NCBI GenBank assembly: GCA_932521035.1
Contig: OW051496.1
Span: forward strand, 1,922,001-1,986,000
DNA: 64,000 bases
Direction: 5' to 3'
Source of the DNA: Oscheius dolichura
Lineage: Eukaryota > Nematoda > Chromadorea > Rhabditida > Rhabditidae
A program made the translations under genes and the position numbers. Positions within the stretch are counted from its first letter, which is position 1; every line of letters starts with the position of its first letter. The notes below the pieces were generated by a model that ran no database searches, was not told the DNA's origin, and worked only from the letters and a program-made list of their open reading frames with translations. Below are positions 22,013 to 33,974 of this stretch, piece by piece.

Positions 22013-24235
22013 TATGGTTAAAAGCTGTTTCTCATTTCGAGAGAAGGCACAACGTAGTTTGTTGGCCAAAGACGCTGCTAAGAATGGAGGAGACGCCCGT
22101 TTCAAATACAAATACGTAGGAGGAACGGAAAAATTGGGCCAGAAAGTGGAGCAGGGATACGTGAACGTCGGGCAAAGAAATGTACCTTTGCGACTGAAGC
22201 AGGAGCCGGCGGAGGCAGGGGTGCCTCCTGAAAGAAGGAAGGCGCCGCGTTATCAACATAAGCCTAAAAAGGTATTTTAAGTTAGCTTTTACTGGAATCC
22301 CATAGAGTATTCACTTTTCCTTTTCTGCTTCATTTTTGAATGGCCATTTCAAAGGGCGGGCCGTTTTTGAGCAAAAACAACCGCTTATGACCGTCAAATT
22401 ACAGCATTCGACGCGTCAGTGGCCATTTTCAATCAATTGAGCGGCTGTTCGCTATTTTTTCAACCAAAAGAAGGTTTCGAACAAATTTTGAAGCTCTGCG
22501 AAGAAGAAAAGAGGAATTGGCTATCTGGAGAGCAACCTGACCCGTCAAGCTGCAGTAATTGGCGGCAAAATAGGCAACTACAGGAAAAAATGGAACAAGC
22601 ACCGACTGCCCGAAGCGTAAGCAGCGATATTGTTATCTTTTGGTAGAAAGTAGAAGAAAGAGCGGTATTTGGGCGGCAAAAAGTTTGAAGTAGCAAACAA
22701 GAAGTAACTAAATAAAAACAAAAGTAGGAAAGGCCTAACCGTGAAGTCGTAAAGGAGAACGTCGGCCGACGAACGGTCAGTGGGAGCGCTGCCCGGCGGG
22801 GCGTCCAAAGATGCGGCGGCCTCGGCGTCCACGGCAGCTTCCAGAAACTTGAACGTCCGCCATGGCGAAGAATGAGTTGGACAATGAAGAGAAGTGGGAA
22901 ATGAAGAGACGCGTCAATTCTGACCCATGGGGCAAGGGCAGATTTGGGGGTAATTAAATATTCGATGGAGAACGTTGGCGAGATGGGCCGTCTCTTCTTT
23001 ATACTTGGTGGTCTATGTCCGTGATTATTCCTCAACACTTCGCCGATCGTCTTTGTCATTTCACAAAAGATAATTCGAATAAATGCATTGTATCCTACTT
23101 TTTTCTCATATCTTCTTCGACAGCCCCAAGAAAATTAACGCGTCATTCCGGTAAAATTAGACGCTCCCGAGAACGCGGTTCGCGGTAAGTAAAACCGTCC
23201 TCTAACAGGTTAATTTTGAATGGATTTATTATTCAAGCAAGATCAGAAATATTCCCGATGAATCTAAGTGCTTACAAACCATAACATTGAATAAATTGTT
23301 TATACACCCCCAATTATGTGTAACAACCGAAGTAAGTGGGGGAAAAAAGATTGACAACGAAGAGAACATATGAAAGAAGGCAAGGATTTCTTTTTCTATC
23401 ATGATTAGGAATTGTTTTTAAAGGTGTGGGAGGTTGTGAGGCTAAAATCCTACCCTAATAATAGGCAGATCTCTGTCTGTCTGCGAGACATGTCGTCTGT
23501 GTAGATCGACAGGTCAAATGAGAGAGAAGCAGAACGTTTCGACCGTTTGACCTTTTTCGACGATCAACTGTTATTCGCCCGTCGAATTGTAATCCGACAA
23601 AAAATCCGGTCAAAAGATGCTCAAGGAAACTTTCTAGAGATAGAGAAAAAGGGAGAAAGTTTGAATTGGAGGTGACACATTCCCGACGGATTATGTATTG
23701 CTTTCTATTGTTGCTTTATGGTTTCTACAAGCCGTAACGGGCGCCTTCGGCGCCCTCGGCTTGACTTTTTTTTGGCTCCCCTCCTCCAGCGCCGGCTTTC
23801 CCTCCCGAGCTGCCCTCCCGCCCAGTAGGACAATGCTGCACCGGTCTCTAGTCATTTTCTTGACGGATCAAAATTTGACGGTCGAATAACATTTGACAGT
23901 CAGATTAGGTCAGACGGTCGAAACTTTCTGCTTCTCTCCCGTTTGACCTGTCAATCTACACAAACGACAGGTCTGACGGACAGACAGACAGACAGAGATC
24001 TGCCTATTATTAGGGTAGGATAGGCGAAGCTCTGCGCAAATTTTATTTTGCGAAAAGACTTGCGATATTTTTGCAATTTTTGTTTCTATTGATGTTTTCT
24101 AATGTTTATTTTTCAGGCTAAGCTTGTCTTCAACGAGGAGAACGATGTGGAGAAATTTTCAGGTCAGTTTATCTGTTTAGAATCAGGAATCATGATTTTA
24201 TAAAGTTGTTTTCAGAATCGAACAAAGAAGGATAG
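22013..24235 (+). CDS. Small basic protein of unknown function, long repeat-filled intron
   Basis: The first exon, to 22271, encodes a basic, low-hydrophobicity protein (MVKSCFSFREKAQRSLLAKD, then GGDARFKYKYVGG and ending RYQHKPKK). Exon 24117-24162 (AKLVFNEENDVEKFS) and exon 24216-24235 (ESNKEG, TAG) follow in phase. AATAAA is at about 24298. The 1.84-kb intron holds an inverted fragment of the neighbouring kelch gene and a 575-bp TIR element. A further exon at about 22460-22618, in phase only with the downstream side (EEEKRNWLSGEQPDPSSCSN), is possible. The start could be 21969 instead, upstream of an acceptor-like ACAAATAG. Highly charged and probably nuclear or RNA-associated, but that is a guess. 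Confidence 0.5.
22951..23445 (+). pseudogene. Inverted duplicate of the 3' end of the kelch gene at 24717-27346
   Basis: 22953-23063 encodes the end of blade 6 (EIFDGERWRDGPSLLYTWWS, then IIPQHFADRLC) on the plus strand. After about 205 bp of unrelated sequence, 23268 resumes with GCTTACAAACCATAACATTG and continues through the 3' flank of the minus-strand kelch gene, matching 24560-24740 in reverse. The fragment has no upstream exons and no splice context of its own. Confidence 0.75.
23447..24021. mobile_element. 575-bp TIR element with CTGT-repeat ends
   Basis: Ends ATCCTACCCTAATAATAGGC (23447) and its inverse (24021) are followed by CAGATCTCTGTCTGTCTG and long sub-terminal inverted segments (GTTTGACCTGTC, GTTTCGACCG). 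A central GC hairpin (CCGTAACGGGCGCCTTCGGC) lies at about 23731. Left-end or partial copies occur at 26541 and 39626. Confidence 0.75.
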
Positions 24236-24716
24236 AGGACTACTGCTTGCCCAAAAACGTCTGCTTCGCTTTCATGATACTTATTGTAACATTTTCTAAT
24301 AAATATGCCATTAAAAATCGTTGGAAAATGTGAAAATAGCATCAAAAATGGATAAAAACTAATAATCCAAGATTATGTAATGCGCAGCCGCCGCACCCGT
24401 AAGATGTCGGCAGGGCATACTGTAGCAATTTTACTGCGGTAGGCTCCCTTTAAAGTAAACTTCAGATACTCAGGCCTTTCTCACCACGACACGTCTTCTC
24501 TAAACAGTGTTTACTAAACACGCCAGTCACTAAGTTGGAGGGCCAATGAGACTTTTTATCTAACAAAATAATTGAATTTTAGCCCCATAACCTCCTACGC
24601 CTTCAAAAACAATTCCTAATCATGATAGAAAAAGAAATCCTTGTCAATCTTTCTTTCCCACTTACTTCGGTTGTTACACATAATTGGGAGCGTATAAACA
24701 ATTTATTCAATGTTAT

Positions 24717-27346
24717 TTATGGTTTGTAAGCACAAAGACGATCGGCGAAGTGTTGGGGAATAATCACAGAGGACATAAAATACCAGGTATATGGAAGGGA
24801 TGGTCCATCTCGCCACCGTTCTCCATCGAATATTTCAACTCGACTCAAGTCTGTCAATTTTCCTCCTTGATTTCCACCAATTGCATAGATTTCATTGTCA
24901 AGGACTATTCCAGCGAAGTTACGGGAAGGATATTTCATTGATGGCAACGGTTTCCATTCAGAATTTGGTTGGAGAGGGTCTAGCTCCCAGACGGTGTTAT
25001 ATGTTTCTTTACCGGTTCCTCCGATTAAAATGAGCTTATTTTTATAAGTGACGACAGAATGGCCGCCATTACATAGCGGCATCTCGGGAAAATCAACCCA
25101 ACAACCATCCTCCAGATTAAAACATTCAGTTGTTCTTGTAATGGTCTTCTCAGCAATCCATCCTCCAGAAATAATTATTTTATCATTCCATAATGCTGTA
25201 GCAGCCGAAGATCTAACAGTTTTCATTTCCCTAAAAGTTTCTGATAATTTTCAAGATTTCATTGAACACAGGGAACGTGTTACCAAGAAGAAAGTACTGG
25301 TACTAAAGGATAGGACAGTCCCCGGAAAATAAGAGGCAAACAATACTTACGGCATCAGTGTCCATTTATTCTCCTTCGGATCATATCGTTCCACACTTTT
25401 TAGTTCTTCACCCTTTTCATTCCATCCTCCAAATACCCAAATGTGTCCATTCCATTCCAAACAACTATTTGCAATCCCTCTTCGTCCCTCATTCATATCA
25501 GCCAGTCGTATCCATTCCATATTTTTGTCCAATTTATACAAATCTTTCCGATTACTGACACCACCGAATAGATAGATTTCTCCGTTGAGATAGACTGCTC
25601 CACTACCATTAGCCTTATAAGGTAGCTTGAATTTTAATTCTATCCATTTCGACCTGTCAGCGCTCAATACTGCCACACCAGCGTATTCTGTCTTATTATT
25701 TTTCACTCCTCCAATTATCAAAATCTAAAGTCTCTGATTTGTAAATTGGAAAACTTACAGTATTTCTTTGCTGTTCACTTATTTTTTCTACTATTCTCTT
25801 GATCCAACTTGGTTTCTGTTCCGCTTTCTCGATCTCAATTGTGTTTTGTCTTTGAGTAACTGAAAATAAAACTGATACTACTGTCAAGAAAAATACTTTT
25901 TGGAGAATTTTGAGCAGCATTCTGGTGTAAGCCATTGATATCAGTACGAGTCTTTTCCAGTAAGTTATTCATGTCACTACATTGCTTTCGTAAGTCATTT
26001 ATAGCCGCACAAGCTGAAAAAAGTGTCGAAATTTATCATTTTTTCCATACCACATTACTTCTCTTAGGTTAAAGGGACTGTCAGGGACCTTTTTTTCCGG
26101 TAGTGGGTCCCGCAGCGACTGAACTAACTAGCGTCCTCCGCCTTTGGCGCGCTTTGGCGGAACACCAATTTTTGAATTTTTTCTCGTTTTTTGACATTTC
26201 CTGAACGTCTATGGTGACATATTCCGTAAAAATATTACGAATTCATGAAATTTTGATGGCGCGCCTACCGTAACCAAATAAGGTCCCTGATAGTCCCTTT
26301 AAGCCATAAGTGTGGCGAGTAGGGTACTTTTTGCCACGCTAGGGCTTCGTGCTTTCTTGTATAATATTCTACGTAAAATTTCATGGAGGTAGACCAATTT
26401 TCAGCTCTGGAGAGGCTATCCCTGATTTTTAATCCTGAAAAGAAGGTCCTCGCGACATCGGGTTTCAAGTATCGGAGACTCAGTATACATTTTGACAACT
26501 CAATTTTTGCTGTACCTCTATGAAATTTTACGTAGAATATTATCCTACCCTAATAATAGGCAGATCTCTGTCTGTCTGTAAGACCTGTCGTTTGTTCGGA
26601 TTGACAGGTCAAATAGGAGAGAAGCAGAAAGTTTCGACCGTTTGACCTTTTCCGACGGTCAACTCTTTTTCGACCGTCAAATTTTTAATCCGAACGCGGC
26701 CAACTAGTTGCAAATAATATGAAGCCTCAGCGTGATAAAAAGTAGCCATATTCTCAACCACTTCTGGAAAAACGGAAAGCGCCGTTACTTCAAAGAGCTG
26801 ATCAAAATTTTCTTCATCGGAAACATCCATCAAAAACCATAAGTTATCATTTCGCAGTGAGGTTCGGGTCGGGTGCCCTTGATAACCCCCCTGGAGGGGC
26901 GCTAATTAGAAGAAAGACGGTATATTGTTCCAGATTCCGTTATATAATTACAAAGGTAACCTACTCTCTTCCATTTGTTGTTGCACATTGGCCATATCAA
27001 TTCTATTCGTCTCTTTCAAGCTATTCAAATCAACTCGAATCTCTTCTTGTATATTATTCACATCAGTATACTGTTGTTTTAACTCATTTATAGCTGTCCA
27101 AACTGAAAAATCTCTATTTCTTATGTGCACTTTCTCACCTTCGTTAAATTTTGGACTGGATGATTCGGCGGATCTTCCTAGAAAATGATCCTCGAGCTAC
27201 AATTTCCTACCTTCTCTACCCAGATCAACTCTCCTCAATCTCTCCTCCAATTCTTCTTTTTCCCTTTTCAATCTATTTATTTCCATCTGTTGTTCTACTG
27301 CTATTGCCTGCGCCTCGTACATTTGCATAACTGGATCGTCACTCAT
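24717..27346 (-). CDS. Coiled-coil kelch-propeller gene with mosaic first exon
   Basis: Start at 27346 (MSDDPVMQMYEAQAIAVEQQ), just after a TTTCAG acceptor. Exons follow near 27180-27142 (SAESSSPKFNE), 27103-26965 (VWTAINELKQQYTDVNNIQE), 26012-25890 (AAINDLRKQCSDMNNLLEKT) and 25862-25760 (TQRQNTIEIEKAEQKPSWIK). The kelch exon, about 25724-25351, has ILIIGG, IYLFGG, IWVFGG and WTLMP. The last exon, about 25229-24717, has IIISGG, LILIGG, IYAIGG and ends FADRLCAYKP. All frames are open. The first half of exon 1 is nearly identical to the gene at 8537-10249, while the second half matches the gene at 15594-19015, indicating recombination or gene conversion. The intron between the coiled-coil exons carries TE fragments. 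Confidence 0.82.
26069..26301. mobile_element. piggyBac-like MITE flanked by TTAA
   Basis: TTAA at 26069-26072, then AGGGACTGTCAGGGACC. The right end is GGTCCCTGATAGTCCCT, then TTAA at 26298-26301. In an intron of the kelch gene at 24717-27346. Confidence 0.75.
26541..26700. mobile_element. Single end of the ATCCTACCC TIR family
   Basis: Matches the left 150 bp of the element at 23447-24021, including the CTGT repeats and GTTTCGACCGTTTGACC. No right end lies nearby, so it is truncated. At 26700-26833 an unexplained minus-strand frame (FDQLFEVTALSVFPEVVENM) follows. Confidence 0.6.
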
Positions 27347-28170
27347 TTTGACAGCTGAAATAGATGGATTGGTGGGATCAATAGACGGAAACTAATGAAG
27401 GGCGAAGTGAGAAAAGTGCTGGGAGACTTATTGATGCAGGATCCATTGATAAGCGTCGCCCCGTCTTTATTCTTATCGGCGGAAGAACTTCCAGCAGCGT
27501 CAGGCACTCATTTGCGACTTTTTCTTACCTACATTTTTCAATTTCTCGTCCGAATTGCCAAGGACACGAGACTAAGGATCGAAGAGATCGTGCGGAGTAC
27601 AATCGTGTTACTTACATAGGGATTTTCCATGGTTAAAGGACTGCCCCATCTATTCGTTCTTGTTCAGCTATATTGAGCAATATTGCAGTAGGCAAGGACT
27701 AGTGGGCAAAAAAAGTCTACGAACAAAAGTCCGCTCTGCTGCACTTTAGGCGGCCAAAAGATTATTTTTCAGCTGTAACTTGCTCATTTCTCAACTATTT
27801 TCAACAATTCAAGTATTATCTTGAAGAGCGGGTCAAGACGGTTGGAACAATCCTAGTTCCAACTTGGTAACCCTTACAAAAGGCTTTCTACAAAAACAAA
27901 CGTGAGCAAAATACCGGAAAATTGTTATTTGCCTCGCTAGATAGTTTTCTTAAGGGTTATTGGGCTGAAAATTAACAAATCGGAACCGACTTGATTTGCT
28001 CTCCTAGGCGATACTTGAACTTTTGAAAATGGGCGGGAAATTATGAAACTGCAAGTCCAGGCCGTAAAACATTCTATTGGCCGCCAAACGTTCAACTGAG
28101 CCCAGAAGTCTGAAAAATCCGGCGAACGTTCTCCCTCACCGACCCCCTAAGTATCACCAAATGATCTCCG
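27347..28170. other. Intergenic spacer
   Basis: The flank of the kelch gene at 24717-27346 differs from the conserved DPVM-type upstream region after about 20 bp, consistent with the recombination seen in its first exon. A 74-codon plus-strand frame at 27395 has no domain or splice support. Nothing else was recognised. Confidence 0.35.
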
Positions 28171-28441
28171 CGCTCGATTAATTTTCCCTTGCTTATTATT
28201 TTTATGTCTATCTAGTTCAGAATTTTATGGCGGACAAGCTGATATAGGTTATATTCCATAAAGATTAGAAATCGCCGAGTTATCGATAGAAACACTATGT
28301 TCGCCTCAAAAACTCTATTTTGGGTTATATTTCAGCAATTTCTTGTTCTTATGGAATATAACCTATATCAGCTTGTCCGCCATAGAATTCTGAACAAGAT
28401 AGACATAAAAAAAATAAGCAAGGTCGAATTATTCAAGCGCG
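28171..28441. mobile_element. Palindromic TIR element
   Basis: TTGCTTATTATTTTTATGTC, TTCAGAATTTTATGGCGGAC and TATAGGTTATATTCCATAA on the left are mirrored on the right, with arms of about 75 bp. A one-sided copy occurs at 59756-59880. Confidence 0.75.
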
Positions 28442-28826
28442 GCGAGCATTTGGTGAGTTTTTGGGTGCGGTATGTTTGAACGTTGGCCGAAAAATCCGTA
28501 TAGTTTCACAATTCTTCACAAGCTGTAACTGTCTCGTTAGAATCGTCTAGATGTGCTCTCCAACAAGGTCTTTGATTTTTTGTAATCGGACAGGAAATCA
28601 CCGGGATACAGACGCCCGAAATTGGCCCTTTTGCTAATGCTTCTGGCTACGGGGAAAATAAATACCTCCCATAAAACCCATAAACGAATAAATAAATCAA
28701 CTTTATTATGACAATTTGAGATCACTAACAGGATACCGTATGAAATGTACAATGCAACAGAAACGTTGTTTTTGAGCAGGGATACACGTAGCTGAGATAT
28801 CTTTTCTCTTTTCTTCCCCTTCTTTT

Positions 28827-31800
28827 TTAATAGAATGCCACCTGGCTGGAATTCCTCTGCGGCTGGCGCAGATCCTCCATACTGGCCCACAATGTCACCT
28901 GATTCTGTTGATTTTCCAGGTCCTCCGCGTGTTGAATGATTGAAATCTGGAAAATTATCGTATTTATTAGAAAAAAAACTGGAATAAACCTGATGTTTCG
29001 CGAAGAATTTGAGCTTTGAAGGGGATTTTTTCTGGCTCAAAGGGTCGTCCAAGCTGGGGGACTCGCCAATCATTGAAATTGCCTTCTGGACACTTCTCGG
29101 CTTGACGTCCGGCTGGATATCGTTGCCGATTCCTTCTTTCCGACTCTGCCAATGGACCCAAAGCATGGCGAGAAGGACAAACGCCTGGAGAGTGAACATG
29201 ATGAAAAAGATGAAGGACGGCGACCAGGGAACAGAGACTCTGAAATGTTGCTCACTTCTTCCATGGCAGAATTGAAACTGACTCGTAGAGAAGACTATAT
29301 ACCAGGGTTGCAACCACGAGAGCCAAGTCGGCGCCGATCCCAAAGAGCGAAAAGACACGGCCGATTTCATTCGAGGGAATTAGCTGAAAATAATGATTTT
29401 ATTCAGTTTTTACCAGCTCAACAAGTGGGAAAGGTTCCCAACTGGGATTATGAGGGAATTCTGTACGCGTTCTGTTTTCCTGGACAATTTTAAACGTTAT
29501 TTGTATCGGAAATTCTATTTATTAATTAGAGGAGCCTGTAATTAGTTATTTCTTGAACCGCTTTTGAAAGTCTCCAATGTTTCGCTGTTTCGTTAAATTT
29601 CATACTCATTGTTTTTTCCCAGTGGTCGATTATTTCATACAACATCTTCTCAATGGTCACTTTTTGCAGTTCCTATTCCTCAAAGCGCATCAAACGTTCC
29701 AAACTATCTGTAAAACGTCAATCTCCTTTTCTCCTCACTGATTTTCAATAACCGTTTCGTTCTAGGAAAAAACTATCACTTTCGGGAGAAGAAAGTTCAA
29801 AAATTGGAGATTTTTCGAGACTATTTGTTCCAGGAATTTTATTTAATTGGATCACGGGAGGCAATAAGCAATATCAAATAGGGACAAATATTCTACCTTT
29901 AAATTTCATGCTGATGACATTGTTTTGGTTAGATGTTTAGAGTGAAGTTGCGTGAAAAGGCATACCTGTGTCATAAAAGAGACGACAGCTGGCTGTATCA
30001 GCCCGGCGAAGAGTCCCACCACGTTGGCTACATACATCATAACGTCGTTCGTTGCTACAGCGATGAGTAGAGTCCTCAGACAAGCGGAAACCAGACCTAA
30101 ATTTCCTTTTCATCACTTTTTGGCCTATATAACCTACCAATAATGATTATCGTAGTTTCTCGCAGCTTCATGATCCGCTTAAAAATAACCAGGCCAGTTA
30201 TGGTACCAATAAGAACTGGAAATGTATGTACAGTATATATCAAGGGACGAAACTTACGAAGGGAATAGCCGCAGCCGTTCCAGAAGCCTAGTTCGCGGGT
30301 GGACCATCCCAGAGCACCTTCGTCCGTCCGGCGGAAGACAAACGTATTTATTAGACCGCCTAAAAATTGGAAAAATTGAATTGTTGAATTTCTAGGATCT
30401 TTTTATCTTTTTATTGTATTTAATTTGCTTTGCTGCCTTTACATGAACAAGCCAATGAACCAGCCATAGTTTACCGATGAAACGCCGGCTAACTTACTAG
30501 TTCTCGTCTCAACTGCTGTCGTGTAACTGATCATCAGAGTTATTGCCGTTAGGAACATGAAGGCTCGACGGTTTCCTTCTCGTGGTTTCCTGAAAATGGG
30601 AGGTTTCTCCAAAAAAAGGGAAAGTTTCTGGGTTGTTGCTCCCGATTTACGTAAAACTGAATCGCAAATGTTATGGGATAATTTTATAAACAATTTTAAT
30701 TCTTTCTTCTGCTTTTTTGGTCTTCTGCTCCTCTTACCAAGAGATTTCTGACATTTTACGCAATTTCCGGTAGCTTTTTTTAAGGTAGCAACTATAGGTT
30801 CATTTTGATTTCTCAGCCAAAAGAATGAAATTGGGTTATAGCGGCAGGACTTGTCGCCGTATAACCTCCACAAAGTCACTCCTCTTTTACTGTAACGAGG
30901 AATTTTCAATGTTTCGAGCTTCAATTATAATAGCGTCTCTTTGTCTTCAATGTTGTACTGATGCCAGAGATTTTCTGCTTTCCCTTACCTGTAGCTCTCA
31001 ATTCCGGAAGACACCAAGACTGCCATGTCTCCAACGAATTCTCTGAATATCTGCCCCATAGGTTTTCGTTTCTTCTGCTCGACTCCAACTGGCCGAACTG
31101 CTCTAGCTGGAAAATTACATTTTCCCTCCAAAAAATCCATTAAAAAAATACCGTTGGCCTTGCGGTCAATTTCTTGGAGCCCGGGTTTTTGTGGGATTCG
31201 ACGGAGGGTATAAATAAAGGCCAGGAGGAAGAGAAACAGTTCCACGTCCATGGCAACGGGAATTGAGAACTGGAATTTTTGAAATTTTACAAAATTAGGA
31301 GGCTTTTCTTACCGAGGCAGCTAATCCGGCAGCTGTAAAGGCGCCAATAACACTGGCAAACATTTGAAAGGAAGAAAAGATCCCGGAACGAATTGTCAGG
31401 ACCTTCGGGTCGTCGGTGACATCGGCCAGGTAGGCATTGCACGAGACGGGGATCTGAAAATGGAATTACCGTATTTTAAGTGTCACTATATCAATTTCTG
31501 TGAGATATTGACCATTTTATGGCCATAGTAAAACAAAAGAAGCGCTATTTTTTTTCTTTTTATTTTTTGCTAAATATTTTTTTATTTTTTGCTAAATAGA
31601 ATTGGAACTGAGACGATGAGAGAGAGCCAACTAAAGTTGAATTCCCTCTTCTTAATTTATGGCTTCATTGAAAGAAAGAGAACGGTGAAGTTTTCATTTT
31701 CGGCTATGTTTTATAAATTGTTTAAAAAAACCGAAAATGAAATGCTCATATTTGGTTTGAGCATCCAATTTTTTGTTACGGAAAACTAGCAAGCTGGTTT

Positions 31801-33946
31801 CAAAATTTTCCCTCTTTTTTTTTGGTCTGTCTACGGTATTGCCTAGAAAAAACGCTCTCCAACTAGGAGAACCTATAAATTACCACCATTTAGGCTTCAT
31901 ACTTCTGCAGTTTTTAGTGTATACGTAAATTCAATGATTTCGCTGTCTAACTGCGTAACTGTGGCTTGTCAACAAACAAAAATCTCAAAATTTCTCCATT
32001 TAGAACCCGTGACATTACACTATTGTTCCATTTTTCACTGTTCCTTTATAACCTTTCCATGAAAATCACATTATTCATCCCCTTTCTTTCTTATCTTTTT
32101 CAACTGACCATCGAAATAAATCCGGTTGTCCCAGAAATCGCTCCAAAAATCAGGGTCGTCCAGTAAGGAGTCGCCACAGAAACAGAAAGTGTCAACAAGA
32201 ATCCCAGTTCAGCAATTGTCAGACCACAGATCCCCAGGAGAATGTTCGTCTTCCGCCCGTATCGGTCACCATACGCTCCTAAAAAAAGACAATTTTTGGT
32301 GTAAGAAGTCTAAAAAAGAAGGTGATAAATTACCAAGAACGATGTCGGCGAAAATGGCCGGAATCAGGTAGGCCAACGCGTTGAACAGCGTCCATTCGGC
32401 TGCGTTCTGCTGCACGTTGTCTTCTACTGTTGCATTGCTGGAAAAGGAATGTGTTTGATATGCGAATCGATATTTCTTCATTCTTTTCAACTTATATGAA
32501 CCTTGATATAATAAAATTTTATAAAAAATCTCGATAACCCGGGAAAATATCGCTGCCAACTGGGGTTTGAAGGTAATTCAACTGGTAAAATTACTTTTCT
32601 GAAGGTTTTAAGAGCAGTTTAATAGCTTAGTGACCTGAAGATGTGCACTCACAGCATACATGGGCACGTGCCCGGACGCGCCCGTTATTGGGCGCGCCCG
32701 ATTTTGGGCGTTTTGCCCATGTATGACTCACAGAACTTTACCGTCTTGATGACACACACAATGACTGTAACGGCGAGGTTTTCTAGTAGAAGAAGAATAA
32801 TATGCTGACTGGGAGGCCAGACTGATTTTCACGGGACCGGCTAAATTTTTAGCGTAGTTCAGAGGCTTGACAACCTTTTCAATATACAGAACGGGAGAAA
32901 ATGAAGTTTTTCGGCGCAACACAAAATCAAGTGAAGGAGGAGTAGGACAGCTTTATTTCGCGTTTGAAAGACTTCAACTTTTGAGACTTTACGGGTGCAG
33001 GGGGTCGGACTATCGAGGGCCGAGTCACCTAATTCCTTGCTTCTTCCTGGGAAATTTGGAAGAAGGTTTCGGGGTGACTACTTTATTTCGCGGCAGATAG
33101 GATGATGATGATCCCGAACGAACGTGATAAATGAAAAACTTCGAAAAATTTTCCGCTCTTCCGAAACTCTTCCGGAATTTTTCAGGAATTTTTCATTTAT
33201 TACGTTTTTCTCACAGATTAAGCGGAAATCCAAAGTATGTTATATACCAAAAGATCGGAAATTTTGTGAGGAATCCGAATATCAAAACAGAATTACTTCA
33301 TGAGCTGTTTGGAAGGAGATATATTACCACTTCCGAAACTATTGCCCGTTACGTAATTTCTCTTCTACACACCCCTGATCCGAGTACAGGATTTCTACAT
33401 TTTGTATTTCCCTCTAACCCCAGAGTGAGTTAAAGGGACTGTCAGGGACCTATAATAGCGTTTAAGGGTCTCGGCGCGCCGTGAACGAGTAGCGTGCTCC
33501 GCGCTTGGCGCGCATTTGAATTCTGAATGTTTTAGCGTTTTTCTTCGTATTGTCTAGCGCTTTCTTGACCTGCTTTCTATTATTGATGGGAGGTAAGGTC
33601 AAATGATCAAAATAAAAATTTAAAATACGAAGAAACGTGCGAATTGCGCATGCACGAAAAACTCATTTCCCGCGCTTTCTCAAAGCCCGCGAAAATCTAC
33701 AGTCAGCTTCTTAGGTCCCTGACAATCCCTTTAAACGATCGATAAAACTCACTTAATCAAGTAGCAATCAACATCGGTATTGTCGCCGTATGAGATTTGA
33801 CAGATTCGTCGATAGACCCCGGGCGCTTGGAAGGTGTTGCCGAATACCCATCCCAGATAGATCAGGAATACAATCGGCTCGACTGTTAGCTGTGAAAGAA
33901 GACCAGAGAGCCGACTTCTGACGGCTGTCGGTCGCCGGGTCACCAT
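28827..33946 (-). CDS. SLC46-type major facilitator transporter
   Basis: Start at 33946 (MVTRRPTAVRSRLSGLLSQL), about 25 bases after a TTTTTCAG acceptor. The exon-1 product, TVEPIVFLIYLGWVFGNTFQ, is TM1 in SLC46 style, followed by a cysteine-bearing loop. Later exons give WTLFNALAYLIPAIFADIVL, then the MFS signature GAYGDRYGRK (about 32278) and further TM segments (LADVTDDPKVLTIRSGIFSS; FSIPVAMDVELFLFLLAFIY; AFMFLTAITLMISYTTAVE; LVSACLRTLLIAVATNDVMM; LFGIGADLALVVATLVYSLL; FIFFIMFTLQAFVLLAMLWV). The C-tail is soluble and ends QVAFY, with stop at 28827-28829. SLC46 proteins move folates, heme-like or other small solutes with protons; the substrate here is not predictable. Introns are about 50 bp except a 1.3-kb intron with a MITE and one of about 650 bp. 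One central exon pair could retain a 45-bp intron. Confidence 0.8.
32985..33075. repeat. Right end of the CTGCACCCGTAAA MITE
   Basis: GAGACTTTACGGGTGCAGGG and GGTCGGACTATCGAG match the right side of the copies at 38527 and 46563. A short CATACATGGGC-family end (GCCCATGTATG, inverse GCATACATGGGC) lies nearby at 32655-32725. Confidence 0.5.
33430..33734. mobile_element. piggyBac-like MITE flanked by TTAA
   Basis: TTAA at 33430-33433 and 33731-33734. Ends AGGGACTGTCAGGGACC and GGTCCCTGACAATCCCT. The interior is nearly identical to 61757-62044. In the first intron of the SLC46-type gene. Confidence 0.8.
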
Positions 33947-33974
33947 TCTTCCGCGAGGGAGGTAATTTTCTGAA

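Noticed and set aside
22460-23059. 199-codon minus frame
   Set aside because: Shadow of the plus-strand kelch fragment and flanking GC-rich DNA; no domain.
27395-27619. 74-codon plus frame between a kelch gene and the transporter
   Set aside because: Reads plausibly but has no homologue in the window, no splice or trans-splice signal, and no clear poly(A) site.
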